Shown here: piece after piece, positions 38,143 to 49,647 of the stretch | Layout of the letters: every line of letters begins with the position of its first letter | Numbering within the stretch: position 1 is the stretch's first letter | NCBI GenBank assembly: GCA_031274715.1 | Contig: JAISPT010000052.1 | Coordinates: forward strand, 1 to 64,000 | Length of the DNA: 64,000 nucleotides | Direction: 5' to 3' | Source of the DNA: Azonexus sp. | GTDB lineage: Bacteria > Pseudomonadota > Gammaproteobacteria > Burkholderiales > Rhodocyclaceae | The notes under the pieces: generated by a model | What the model saw: the letters and a program-made list of their open reading frames with translations, nothing else | What the model was told of the DNA's origin: nothing | Databases searched by the model: none | Translations under genes and position numbers: made by a program

Positions 38143-38352
38143 ACACTGTCGACAAGTCTGTGGACAAGCTGTCCGCGTTTTGTGGAGCGAACGTGCTTTT
38201 GCCCTTTGTGGGAAAATTATCCGAGTTCGATCCACAGCCCATTCAGAGGCTTACACAGAGCTGAAATTAGATCGTAACCAACTGAAAATAAATAATTATT
38301 TTTCGTTATCCACAGAACTGTTCTCGATATAGTTTATATAGGAAGTTAATTT
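38143..38352. other. Candidate replication origin (oriC) segment
   Basis: 210 bp between dnaA and dnaN. A perfect DnaA box TTATCCACA at 38306-38314, a one-mismatch box TGTGGACAA at 38159-38167 and weaker ones near 38218 and 38229 flank an AT-rich stretch (38283-38304) with the palindrome AATAATTATT. The layout fits a bacterial origin, possibly together with the box upstream of dnaA. Exact limits are not decidable by eye. Confidence 0.65.
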
Positions 38353-39459
38353 ATGGTTCTTATTAAAAGCCAAAGAGACACGCTTCTCGCCCCGTTGCAG
38401 TCCGTGTCGGGAATCGTCGAACGGCGTCACACGCTGCCGATTCTGTCCAATGTACTGCTGGAAAAGAAGGGTGAGCGGCTGACGCTGCTGGCGACCGATA
38501 TCGAGATCCAGATCACTACCGTGACCGAGGGCGCAACTGGCGATGGAGATGGCGCTGTAACTGTCGGCGCTCGCAAGTTGCAAGAAATCCTGCGTTCGCT
38601 GCCAGACACTGCTGAAATCAGCTTGCTGCTCGAAGACAAGCGTCTTCAAGTCCGCGCGGGAAAGAGTCGTTTTAGTCTGCAGACACTGCCGGCCGATGAT
38701 TTCCCACGGATGACGCTAACCGAAAGCGATACCCGGCAGTTCCAGATGACACAAAAGGACTTCCGCCAGTTGCTAGGCAAGACCCAGTACAGCATGGCCG
38801 CCCAGGACGTTCGCTATTACCTCAACGGCCTGCTGCTGCTGGTTGACGGCAAAGAACTGCGCGCTGTTGCGACCGATGGCCATCGCTTGGCTTATGCTAG
38901 CGTTGCTATTGATACCGAACTGCCGCGCCAGGAACTGATCCTGCCGCGCAAGACCGTGCTCGAATTGAACCGTCTGCTGGTCGATAGCGATGAGCCGTTG
39001 AATATCACGTTGGCCCCGAATCAGGTGCGTTTCGCTTTCGGTTCGGTGGTGCTGGTTTCCAAGCTGATCGATGGCAAATTCCCGGACTACGAGCGGGTGG
39101 TGCCAGCGTCCTTGCGCAATCACATGACGATCGACCGCCAGACCCTGATGCAGGGCATGCAGCGTGCCGCCATCCTGACCAATGAGAAATTCCGGGGTAT
39201 TCGCGTGGTGCTCGGCGACAATAGTCTCAAGCTGATCGCCGCCAACGCCGAGCAGGAAGAAGCGCAGGAAGAAATCGAGGTCAATTACAGCGGCGAGACC
39301 ATCGATGTTGGTTTCAATGTTGGCTACCTGCTCGACGTACTGAATAACGTCCATACCGACGAAGTACAGTGGAGTTTCAACGATGCCAGCTCCAGTGCCC
39401 TAATCACGGTACCGGGCAATGACCGCTTCAAGTACGTCATCATGCCGATGCGTATTTGA
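38353..39459 (+). CDS. dnaN: DNA polymerase III beta sliding clamp
   Basis: 368 aa, the usual length. Three repeated clamp domains; N-terminus MVLIKSQRDTLLAPLQSVSG, and the C-terminal hydrophobic-pocket peptide FKYVIMPMRI. Holds Pol III on DNA. Confidence 0.98.
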   Translation: MVLIKSQRDTLLAPLQSVSGIVERRHTLPILSNVLLEKKGERLTLLATDIEIQITTVTEGATGDGDGAVTVGARKLQEILRSLPDTAEISLLLEDKRLQVRAGKSRFSLQTLPADDFPRMTLTESDTRQFQMTQKDFRQLLGKTQYSMAAQDVRYYLNGLLLLVDGKELRAVATDGHRLAYASVAIDTELPRQELILPRKTVLELNRLLVDSDEPLNITLAPNQVRFAFGSVVLVSKLIDGKFPDYERVVPASLRNHMTIDRQTLMQGMQRAAILTNEKFRGIRVVLGDNSLKLIAANAEQEEAQEEIEVNYSGETIDVGFNVGYLLDVLNNVHTDEVQWSFNDASSSALITVPGNDRFKYVIMPMRI

Positions 39460-39482
39460 ATGACATCATATTTTCTGGTTGA

Positions 39483-42005
<2,523 letters not shown>

Positions 42006-42018
42006 GCCATTTGTAGGA

Positions 42019-42088
42019 TCCCACGATTGTCTAGATTTTTCCCAAAAGTCTGGATTTCGTGGGAATCGGAGGTGGCAGGAAAGCCACC
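42019..42088. other. Two dyads downstream of gyrB
   Basis: TCCCACGA (42019-42026) pairs with TCGTGGGA (42057-42064), and GGTGGC (42071-42076) with GCCACC (42083-42088). Neither has a T-run. They may form the gyrB transcript end. The rest of 42006-42183 shows no gene; the island boundary probably lies in or near this stretch. Confidence 0.4.
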
Positions 42089-42183
42089 GCCATTCCATTG
42101 GTATCCTCCAGCGTAATTAGCGAAGCAAGTGAACTGCTTTGGCGGGCGCTAATCTTAGTAGCACCGCGTGCCTTACATTTAGG

Positions 42184-42408
42184 CTAACAGGACTGCTCTC
42201 GATCAGTTGCGCGATGTTCCTGGCAGGTAAGTTCGTTCCGGTAACGCCGAGGGTTGCCACACATCCAGCAGCTACAAGGTGTCGGGGTGTCGGTAACTTT
42301 GCCGATCAGTTTGGCGTTGTGACGTATATCCCGACCCCAGTGAAATCGACGAGCTGCCTTCAATCTGGCGGCGTGATGACGGCTCAGGACGCGCTTCATA
42401 TCCTTCAT
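42184..42408 (-). CDS. Small conserved accessory protein with CxxC (CSCWMCGNPR)
   Basis: 74 aa from ATG 42408, with GAGGAGA upstream. Basic N-terminal helix (KRVLSRHHAARLKAARRF) and CSCWMCGNPRRYRNELTCQE. I know this motif from small proteins scattered in plasmids, phages and genomic islands; function unknown, possibly zinc-binding. Oriented with the next minus-strand gene upstream. Confidence 0.7.
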   Translation of the reverse strand: MKDMKRVLSRHHAARLKAARRFHWGRDIRHNAKLIGKVTDTPTPCSCWMCGNPRRYRNELTCQEHRATDREQSC

Positions 42409-42501
42409 GGCATTTCTCCTCGTTACGGCCAGCACCCGGGATGGGCCTGGCCGGTCGTAGGAAGAAACCCGTGAAGCGATACACCAGCACAAATTCAGTG
42501 A

Positions 42502-42819
42502 TCACCACCAACTCCAGTTCGCATTGTGATTGTGCCAAGCCCGAAATACCGGATCGAATTTGGGATCGGCCAGCCAACGCCGCAACATGCGGTCGTTAGC
42601 GGTGCGCATCCGATGATCGAATACCTTGCGGTACCAGCGCGGGGCAGATCCGCCCATGGTGACTGACTTGTCGGAATGGAAACGCGCAATTGCCTTGCGC
42701 CCAGCCTTGGATCGCGGGTCGAGCCACACCCACTGGCCGTAGGGAACTCGAGACTCCCAATCGTGCAGCACCCAGTAATACTCGTGACGCTCCCGCTTGC
42801 GACGAAACGTACGTGCCAT
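42502..42819 (-). CDS. Hypothetical island/phage-type protein
   Basis: 105 aa, very basic and aromatic (RKRERHEYYWVLHDW, PRWYRKVFDHRMRTANDRMLRRWL). Start ATG 42819 with TGGAG upstream. Similar proteins occur in mobile elements next to the CSCWMCGNPR-type gene; function unknown. Probably cotranscribed with the 42184 gene. Confidence 0.65.
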   Translation of the reverse strand: MARTFRRKRERHEYYWVLHDWESRVPYGQWVWLDPRSKAGRKAIARFHSDKSVTMGGSAPRWYRKVFDHRMRTANDRMLRRWLADPKFDPVFRAWHNHNANWSWW

Positions 42820-43081
42820 GACATGGCTCCAGTTGTTGGTAACTACGTCATGGCGATCTCCTTTGCCGGGTAGATTCAGAACCCATATTACATTAAATGC
42901 TTAACGGCCAATCTCGGCCATTGCTGTCATTGGGGCTGATCCAACCAAAAGCCGGTGCCGTGCAGGTTCCGGACATCAGCATGGAATCCTGTTTGGATGT
43001 CCGCTTCTAACCGTCTGACCATCAGAAAACAAGCAGCTCCTCCTCTTTCTAGAAGTTAATGACTCGGAGAAACCGGATAGT

Positions 43082-44791
43082 TCATATCCCCAGCCCGCGA
43101 ATGTGGATCATCCTGCCTAATATCTCGTAGTGCATCGTGGCTCGCTCCGTAGCCCAAGGATCAATATAGGTCTGTCTATATGCGGGATGCTCTGAGAGCA
43201 AACGCTGAATGACGATCTTAGGATGTGTGGCAATCAACGGTGTAGGCAGACGGACCAACTCAGATGGTCCGTCCGAGTGGCCATATCGGCACTCTCCATC
43301 CTTGAGCAGATTGCGAAAGGTCGCCCAGTCATAAAGCGAGATGCCATCATTCGAATACTGGAAGTCGAACTGTGCGATGTTGTGAAGTAGGACGAAACTA
43401 CAGTTGGCAGGGGTTGCATTGTCAATGCCCTTAGCCTTCAACGTGTCATCGAGAAGATTATTGTCGAGCAATCGCTTTGCTTCGCGCAACTGATGCAGGC
43501 CCTTACCGATATCCTTCTGAGTGGCCTCAATAACGGCTTCTAGAAATGCCTTTTCCCCAAGTAGGGCGTGTTTGGCTTGGATGAAGTAGTAGTGCTCTTG
43601 TGCCAAATCCTGAATGATGAATTCCACGTCACATTCGTTAGATGCGCCACCGACAACCTTGTATCGATCGAAGCCGTCGAAGATCCGGTACCTCTGCCGG
43701 TAATCGTCTCCCTGCTCGATACGATGCCGGATATGCGTCTGCTCATAGAAGCGGCCACCAACATGAAGACGGAGGGCGTCACGTTCGTCGAATTCAGTGG
43801 CCAATACGTGAAAAAGCTGTCTCAGCCCCTTGGAGGCACTCTCTATCCTAATGTTAAGGAGATCGCCTCGTCGCATGATGAACTGGTCGGTCACCAAGGC
43901 ATCTGCCTGCCGATTAATTAGGCCGGCGATGGTACTGAAGTCGAGGCCATGTCGGCCGAGTTCGGGTCCGGACATCCTCGGCGCCTTGCCTCTGATGCCA
44001 AGCACAGCAAGTAGTGCCACAGCGCCTGCGGCTGCATATATTTGTTCTACGCTTCTCAGGGCTCGCCCCACTGCGGACATCTTGCGCCACGGGATGGAGA
44101 GGTCCTGATCAAGGAGGCGCTCGGTCAATATTTCCACGTCTTCAAGCCGTTCAGCGCCTTTGCTAGCCAATTGGTTGGCCAAGGCGAGGGTTCCTACGCG
44201 ACTATTTTGATCGGCCATTCGCGCGAACCAAGTGCTTCTGAGCGCATCCCGAGCCATCGAACTGCGGACAGTAAGATCAAATTGCCCTTTGTTGTGCTTG
44301 ATAGTGGCGACGCCCGCCAAAGAAAGTGCCAACGCCTCGCTGAGCATCAGGAGCTTGAGCACTTCTGCGCACTCACGTACCTCCACCGGGTTTTGAGTGC
44401 CTGATCGTCGTAATTCGAAGAGGTCGCAAAGACGTTCTAACTGACATTGCACACTGGTATGGCATAGATAGCGAGCGACATCTATGCCAAGCACTCGGGG
44501 TATCTCCCCGCGGAAGTCGTTGCGGCAGACGGGGCTGAGGTCGGTTTCCAATGGGATGACGAAAGAGACCTCGTCTTCCAACCGGGTCCGAAGTGAAACC
44601 AGGGACGTTCTACACACTTGGTTAGCTTCGTCAAACAAGCAGCCAAGCGCAAGCAGATCCTCGAAGTCCTCCCTGGTCTGCAGGCAGTGCTGAAGCTTTA
44701 TTGCGATGCTTTCACCGGCAGTGAAGCCGAAGGGAGTCTTGAGCAGGCTGTGAAGTGGCCCCAGCAGTTTTTTATGGGTATCGAAAAACAT
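43082..44791 (-). CDS. Unknown 569-aa protein with PD-(D/E)xK nuclease-like motif
   Basis: No recognised family overall. The N-terminal ~370 residues are helical, with one hydrophobic stretch near residues 250-265 (AAAGAVALLAVLGIRG). The C-terminal part has NECDVEFII followed 13 or so residues later by YYFIQAKHAL, i.e. the D...(E/Q)xK pattern of restriction-type nucleases with a Gln in place of Glu. GC looks lower than in the core genes. It lies downstream of cap3 on the same strand with a 120-bp gap holding a hairpin, so it is probably a separate defence-island gene rather than a CBASS component. Confidence 0.7.
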   Translation of the reverse strand: MFFDTHKKLLGPLHSLLKTPFGFTAGESIAIKLQHCLQTREDFEDLLALGCLFDEANQVCRTSLVSLRTRLEDEVSFVIPLETDLSPVCRNDFRGEIPRVLGIDVARYLCHTSVQCQLERLCDLFELRRSGTQNPVEVRECAEVLKLLMLSEALALSLAGVATIKHNKGQFDLTVRSSMARDALRSTWFARMADQNSRVGTLALANQLASKGAERLEDVEILTERLLDQDLSIPWRKMSAVGRALRSVEQIYAAAGAVALLAVLGIRGKAPRMSGPELGRHGLDFSTIAGLINRQADALVTDQFIMRRGDLLNIRIESASKGLRQLFHVLATEFDERDALRLHVGGRFYEQTHIRHRIEQGDDYRQRYRIFDGFDRYKVVGGASNECDVEFIIQDLAQEHYYFIQAKHALLGEKAFLEAVIEATQKDIGKGLHQLREAKRLLDNNLLDDTLKAKGIDNATPANCSFVLLHNIAQFDFQYSNDGISLYDWATFRNLLKDGECRYGHSDGPSELVRLPTPLIATHPKIVIQRLLSEHPAYRQTYIDPWATERATMHYEILGRMIHIRGLGI

Positions 44792-44813
44792 GGATCGTGA
44801 CGGTCCTTATAGG

Positions 44814-44858
44814 AGAGGGCGGTACTGTTTGGTCAATAACAGTGCACAAGCGCCCTCT
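44814..44858. other. Long inverted repeat between cap3 and the 569-aa gene
   Basis: AGAGGGCG (44814-44821) pairs with CGCCCTCT (44851-44858), and inside it ACTGTT (44824-44829) pairs with AACAGT (44838-44843). The double stem could end the CBASS transcript or be an operator for the 569-aa gene. No T-run follows on either strand. Confidence 0.5.
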
Positions 44859-44911
44859 GGTGATTACTAGGTGTCAGAGTTCTGTATGAATGGTCAAAGG
44901 TATCGCCAGAT

Positions 44912-45397
44912 TTAGCATCTGTTCATGAGCGGAATTGATTCCAGCACCTCGTAGCCAACACGGTCTCCGATTTCAACGCGCAGTTCCTTCGTGCCAGCCA
45001 CAACTGTGAGCAACGTCTTTTCAGGACGCTGCTGTACCAGCTTGCACCACTCAACCCGGTCTATGCCAGAAGGAATAGGAATCGTCTGCGGATGTGTGTG
45101 CCATTCCCCTAGGTAGTCAACCTGGTGTTCCCCTCTGATCCAGGCCTGCTCTGCCACCTCGGCGTGGCCCTTTGCCTCGCGCACGAAAAAAAAGGGAGAG
45201 CGTTTGTCGTGCGAACTTGGTTCTGTGGCCATTAGGACTTCAAGGTGCCTACCCCGCCGACGTCCAAGCAGGATTCCACCACTTTCTGGCTGCCAGAAAA
45301 AACGCTGGCGGTATTTCCAAAATACCGCCAGAACTTGAGGCGCGAAAACCACGAGCCTCTTCCGGTCCGCAGTGGACCACTCGCCTATGTACCGCAT
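44912..45397 (-). CDS. cap3: CBASS Cap3, JAB/JAMM isopeptidase
   Basis: 161 aa from ATG 45397; a TTG at 45406 is the longer alternative. JAMM metalloprotease motif complete: Glu38 (PESGGILLG), His100 and His102 (GEWHTHP), Ser110 and Asp113 (PSGIDRVEW). In type II CBASS, Cap3 removes Cap2-made conjugates from the cyclase, limiting activation. Overlaps the cap2 3' end by 13 bp. Confidence 0.9.
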   Translation of the reverse strand: MRYIGEWSTADRKRLVVFAPQVLAVFWKYRQRFFWQPESGGILLGRRRGRHLEVLMATEPSSHDKRSPFFFVREAKGHAEVAEQAWIRGEHQVDYLGEWHTHPQTIPIPSGIDRVEWCKLVQQRPEKTLLTVVAGTKELRVEIGDRVGYEVLESIPLMNRC

Positions 45398-47028
45398 GCA
45401 GGGCAAGTGTGTCGGCGGACTACGTCTTCATCCGGAGCAGCCTGCGAAAAGCCCGGTCGCGTCACACGAGTGCGTAGACGAGGACCAGGTGTACCCCCTG
45501 TCCAGTCGGTTACCATCTCCGCCGCCAGGCATGCTGCCTGAATGGAGACACTGGCCGGAAACGGAACGTACAGGCCTTCGCAGCCGTGTCCAGCAAGCTC
45601 CATCGGCACAGGTTCGCTCACGACCGGGTATAGGGGCGCGTGCTGCAGGTCGCTTAGGCATCGTGTACATGCGCAATTTACGGTGTCGCGGAGAAGACCG
45701 CGTACGGCGACGCCGGGCCCCTCGACCCAGACAGTTAGAATCGGCGCGAACATCCCCCTCCGAGTGAAGGTCACTGTCAGGTAGTGCCCCAGCGCCTCCT
45801 CGCCCGTCGCGTTGATGATGAGGTCGAACCGGCTGAGGTCTGTTTCTTCGGCCTTTACAGGAAGAGCGCGGATGTTGGCGGTGGGCGCGCCTGCAGACAG
45901 CTCCTCCTTGAGACCGAGGGCCTTGTATTCCAGCGCCCGATTCAAACCGAGACGGTGGCGACCAATGTTCTGCGGAAATAGGATGTCGGGGTCTACGAGG
46001 GCCAACTCACCGTCTTCGAGCCCGGCACCAGCCTTCAGCAGGAGTTCCGCGAGAAAGCCGCCGATGGTACCGCAGCCGATGAGGGCGATCTTCTTATCCG
46101 ACAGCGTCGGGCGGTCCGGGGTGTTGCGTTGCGTGACGTACCTGTCGTCTATCCTGACTGCAATCATCGGATGCGCCTTAGAAGCATAGAGCTGCACCCT
46201 GGCGTCCGCAGCCGAGCGCCGACCGGCCGGGTTTGCCGTTTCGAACGCGACCCAAAATGCGTACTGGGTAAGTGGTGAGTCAACAACACAGAGCGTTGCA
46301 CGCCTACCCGATGCACACGCCACCAGCAGCCGGCGCTCGATATTGCGGCGCGCTGCAATATCGAGCAGGCCTTGCCACTGCAGCAGCAGGGCCACGGTTG
46401 GCGGCGGCCAAGCGCCCTGAAGTGGTTTTGGCTTGGCGGCCGTCTTGACCCGGAAGGCGGCTCCCGCGAGCAGTTCGTCTTCGGTGAGTGACATGGCTTT
46501 GAGCTTGAGCCGCGTACGCGCTACGTCGTTGGTCACAAACGCGATATGGGAGTCACGGTCGCCGCGGCCTGCGAATAGGACATCGAGGTTTCCCGGGTCG
46601 CCGGGATAGATGTCCAGAAAACAGATGTCGCCTTGCCAGAACGCGAAGAACTCGTCCTCCAGATCTTTGTTCATCTCACCCCGCAACGAGAGATCTAAGA
46701 CCTCTTCGGCCCGGTCAAGGCAGGCGAGCGTTTGACCCGCGATGTCGAAGATGTCGAGAACCAAGCTGCCCTTGGCCGCGTAGCAGACGTGACCGTCGGC
46801 GCCGATGTGTGCGAGAAAATCGGGCGCGTCTTGTGGCAGTTCAACTCGAATGCGGGGAAGCTCCTGCCCAGAGGGGTCAACTGCCAGACTAGCGATGTGG
46901 GCGGCGCCGGCTGCCGTTATGGCTCCGCGGAATGCCAGCCACTCGTCCGGTGCGCGGCCGATGTACTCGAATCCGCGCAGCTTCATCACACGGCCGAGCG
47001 CTGCAAGTGGCGTGTCGTCGGCAATCAT
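45385..47028 (-). CDS. cap2: CBASS Cap2, E2-E1 fusion ligase
   Basis: 547 aa. N-terminal E2-like domain with candidate cysteine Cys82 (GADGHVCYAAKG); C-terminal ThiF/E1 adenylation domain with GCGTIGG (318-324), VDPDIL and N354-x-GR. Cys483 (HGCEGLYVPFP) is the probable E1 catalytic cysteine; CACTRC and CPAC near the end could bind zinc. Cap2 conjugates the CD-NTase C-terminus to a target and primes it. The start overlaps the cyclase stop (ATGA). Confidence 0.93.
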   Translation of the reverse strand: MIADDTPLAALGRVMKLRGFEYIGRAPDEWLAFRGAITAAGAAHIASLAVDPSGQELPRIRVELPQDAPDFLAHIGADGHVCYAAKGSLVLDIFDIAGQTLACLDRAEEVLDLSLRGEMNKDLEDEFFAFWQGDICFLDIYPGDPGNLDVLFAGRGDRDSHIAFVTNDVARTRLKLKAMSLTEDELLAGAAFRVKTAAKPKPLQGAWPPPTVALLLQWQGLLDIAARRNIERRLLVACASGRRATLCVVDSPLTQYAFWVAFETANPAGRRSAADARVQLYASKAHPMIAVRIDDRYVTQRNTPDRPTLSDKKIALIGCGTIGGFLAELLLKAGAGLEDGELALVDPDILFPQNIGRHRLGLNRALEYKALGLKEELSAGAPTANIRALPVKAEETDLSRFDLIINATGEEALGHYLTVTFTRRGMFAPILTVWVEGPGVAVRGLLRDTVNCACTRCLSDLQHAPLYPVVSEPVPMELAGHGCEGLYVPFPASVSIQAACLAAEMVTDWTGGTPGPRLRTRVTRPGFSQAAPDEDVVRRHTCPACGT

Positions 47029-48164
47029 CCCGCTTGGGTGCGACCGATCAACGGCGATGCCACCGCCGCAGCTGGCGTCGCCTGGACAACGGCCGTTGCA
47101 GAGCTGGCCTTGATCCGATCCGGCAGGTTAGGGAACCGCGGACCAAACTGGTTCTGCACCCACGCCAAGGCCTGCGCCGGGTCACTGGCGTTGACAGCGC
47201 CACGCAGGTATAGCTCCAGTTGCTGGAGCTTCTTGATAGTGTCCTCTACCCCCGCCTTGCCGAGACGGTCGGTAAGCGACTCGTTCGTGTCGGTCGGGCA
47301 GCACACCCCTTGGCGCAGGGCATCCGGCATACCCTCGACAAGGTCCAGGAGTGCAAGATCGTCGCGGCGATCTCGCGCGTCGAACAGCGGCGCGGCCGTG
47401 GCCATCAGTAGCAACGAGGAGGGGCCGCCCTTGACCCATTGCCAGTCCCGAAAGCATTTCAGGTAGCGCACCGACCGGCGAAATTGCTCTCCGTGGCGTT
47501 CGACCTCGCCCAGGAACCAATGCTTGATCGGCCGCGGGTCGGACTTGACCCAGTCTTCGTCGCGGTGCGCAAGCAGGACCTGGTTGTGCGGCAACGCCGT
47601 CCATGCGTTGCGCTCAGCCTGTTTGATGGCCTCGTCCAGGGTGAAGTAGCCGTGCGCCGTCAACGCGGCCTTGCGCAACTGGTCGAATTGGTCGTCCGGG
47701 ATGGCGTACAAGGGCACATCGATGTGTGCATACTCGGCAATCTCGATGCGGATGCAGGTCGGCTTGTCAGTGATTAGGCGCCAGCCACGCTCGCGCACCA
47801 GTGGCGTTAGGGCCGCCTCGGCCGCGGCGAAGAAGACTTTGCTCGCAACGCTTGGCTTGGACGTTAGCTTCATGAAGCTCAGAGGCAGATAGGCGCCGTC
47901 GTCGATGTCGGCCTGCTGCGTCGGGTGCGCCGGCGCATTCAGGGTCTTGTATGCCCAGGAGCCCTGGGTAAAGAAACGGGGCTGGACCGCGACTCCCTCG
48001 TGCCCGAGCTCCCGAAGGACAGCAGGCAGGGCCGTGCGCAGCTGTTTGCGCACAGCCTCCTTGGCCTCAACAATGAAGTCGCAGCGGCGAGCAGAAAGGG
48101 TGACGTTGTCCAGCAGCGTGGGCTGTTCCACGCCAGAATAGAAAAGGGAGCTCAGGTTAAGCAT
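47025..48164 (-). CDS. dncV: CBASS cyclic dinucleotide synthase, DncV-like CD-NTase (clade A)
   Basis: 379 aa from ATG 48164. Nucleotidyltransferase motif GSWAYKT (68-74) and metal aspartates Asp86, Asp88 (QQADIDDG) and Asp149 (AHIDVPLYAIP); DWVKSDPRPI and WRDWQW-type region with KGGPSSLLLMATA align with V. cholerae DncV, which makes 3',3'-cGAMP. So cGAMP or a close product is expected. The protein ends in Gly (QAG), as required for Cap2 conjugation. Overlaps capV by 8 bp and cap2 by 4 bp. Confidence 0.93.
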   Translation of the reverse strand: MLNLSSLFYSGVEQPTLLDNVTLSARRCDFIVEAKEAVRKQLRTALPAVLRELGHEGVAVQPRFFTQGSWAYKTLNAPAHPTQQADIDDGAYLPLSFMKLTSKPSVASKVFFAAAEAALTPLVRERGWRLITDKPTCIRIEIAEYAHIDVPLYAIPDDQFDQLRKAALTAHGYFTLDEAIKQAERNAWTALPHNQVLLAHRDEDWVKSDPRPIKHWFLGEVERHGEQFRRSVRYLKCFRDWQWVKGGPSSLLLMATAAPLFDARDRRDDLALLDLVEGMPDALRQGVCCPTDTNESLTDRLGKAGVEDTIKKLQQLELYLRGAVNASDPAQALAWVQNQFGPRFPNLPDRIKASSATAVVQATPAAAVASPLIGRTQAG

Positions 48165-49245
48165 GGCGGTTCTCCGGGGTCTTGTTGGGCCCGTGGAAGA
48201 ACACGGGGTTTGCGGCGAAGTGGTTGCGAAACGGGGTGAGGGCGGGGTCGCCCAGTGCACGCCGGGCGGCCTGTGTACCCCGGCTCGTCAGCACCTCGAT
48301 GGCAGCAGGGCTGACGATATCCAGCGCCGCGACGTCTTTGCTCTGGTCGGGCGTCGCGGGGTCGTCGATGCGCACATAATCTTGCCCAAGCAAATGACCG
48401 AGCATCGCGTCGACCGAGTATTCCTGCGCCGAGATGACGAGGCTAAACAGCTTCGCGCCCCAGTCAAGGATGCCCCAGTCCAGCCCGGAGTTACCGCTTT
48501 TGGTCGAACCGAGAGTCATGGTGCCGATGGCGAGAACACGTAAATTGCCGGCCCCCCGCGGTACGCCCAACGCGTAGTACGCCTCGTGCAGGCCGAAGAA
48601 GCCGGGGGAGTTCCCGACCAAGCCGCCATCCGCATAGACCCCTTCTTCACCAATCTGGTGCAGGGGGAAGTAGGTCGGCGCCGCGGCTGTTGCCATCCCC
48701 ACATCGACCAGCTTGTGCTTGTAGTCCAGGGAGAACTGCGGAGAGTGCGGCGTCTTGAAGAATTGGCCGCTGCCCTTGGAGTAGTTCACCGTGGGGATGA
48801 GCACCCGGTGCTCAAGGTCGCCAAGGGAGCGTTCGCCGAATTTCTCCTTCAGGACGGACCTCAGACCATCGGGCGAATACTTCGCCCTCATAAAGGGGCC
48901 GAGAATCCGCCGCATGCCGGTCGGCCGGTTGAAGATTCGGACACCATCCTGCTCGAACATGGCCTGCAGCTGCTCGGCCGGGATTTCCGCGGCCAAGCCG
49001 AGGGCGAGCAGGCCCCCGGCCGACGTGCCGCAAATGAGGTCAAACCGGTGCGCCAACGGCCCTCCCAGTTGCTCCTCCAGGTGCTTCAGCACAGTTGCTG
49101 TGTACAGGCCGCGGAAGCCGCCGCCGGATAGAGCCAGGACGTGAAAAGGCTTTGCGCCATTGGTTACGTCGGCCCATGAGTGGTGCGGCTGGATTGCCCG
49201 GCACTGGCCGGGCAGATCGTTCTTGTTCTCCATCAACACTTTCAT
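48157..49245 (-). CDS. capV: CBASS effector CapV, patatin-like phospholipase
   Basis: 362 aa from ATG 49245, with AAGGAGA upstream. Patatin features: oxyanion hole SGGGFRG (40-46), nucleophile Ser75 in GTSAG, and catalytic Asp206 in DGG. In V. cholerae, CapV is turned on by cGAMP and degrades membrane phospholipids, killing the infected cell. First gene of the operon. Confidence 0.94.
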   Translation of the reverse strand: MKVLMENKNDLPGQCRAIQPHHSWADVTNGAKPFHVLALSGGGFRGLYTATVLKHLEEQLGGPLAHRFDLICGTSAGGLLALGLAAEIPAEQLQAMFEQDGVRIFNRPTGMRRILGPFMRAKYSPDGLRSVLKEKFGERSLGDLEHRVLIPTVNYSKGSGQFFKTPHSPQFSLDYKHKLVDVGMATAAAPTYFPLHQIGEEGVYADGGLVGNSPGFFGLHEAYYALGVPRGAGNLRVLAIGTMTLGSTKSGNSGLDWGILDWGAKLFSLVISAQEYSVDAMLGHLLGQDYVRIDDPATPDQSKDVAALDIVSPAAIEVLTSRGTQAARRALGDPALTPFRNHFAANPVFFHGPNKTPENRHA

Positions 49246-49647
49246 TTTTCTCCTTATTTTTCCGGACTGTCGCCAGCAAAGGCTCTGCCCTCTTGTTCTA
49301 AGGCTCTTGAGCCGGCCACTTTGGACACGCGGAACAATTTTTTGCCCCACTGGCATCCTGTAGAAGCCAACACCGACTTCAAGGTACCTTGAAACCTATG
49401 ACTCCTGGAACGGGCCTCACGGACAGCAGATAGCAGCCTCACCTCTCGGCCTGGGTTCAATCTCGAGGTGCAGCCAAACAACTTAATGGCATACTGCGGA
49501 TTTAGCATATTCTGGTCCGGTGATCGCGCTGCAATGTGGGCGACCTGATACCCGATTGGCTGCGAGCAGGATGAAGCAGAAGAAAAACCTGCGATGTCGC
49601 GTCCGCGGACCGGCGTTCAGGAGTCTTAATGGGGGGAGAGACCAACG
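49246..49647. promoter_or_regulatory. Divergent regulatory region of CBASS and the sigma-like operon
   Basis: 402 bp without a convincing gene. It must hold promoters for both sides. The perfect palindrome TTCAAGGTACCTTGAA lies at 49378-49393, about 133 bp upstream of capV. A strong RBS (GGGGGGAG) precedes the sigma-like gene. Confidence 0.6.
49378..49393. promoter_or_regulatory. Perfect 16-bp palindrome, candidate operator
   Basis: TTCAAGGTACCTTGAA reads the same on both strands over 16 bases. In the capV/sigma-like intergenic region, it is a natural binding site for a dimeric regulator. No regulator is shown to bind it. Confidence 0.6.

Noticed and set aside
42970..43003. Terminator for the 569-aa gene (CGGACATC/GATGTCCG)
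   Set aside because: 8-bp arms with an 18-base loop and no T-run; weak evidence.
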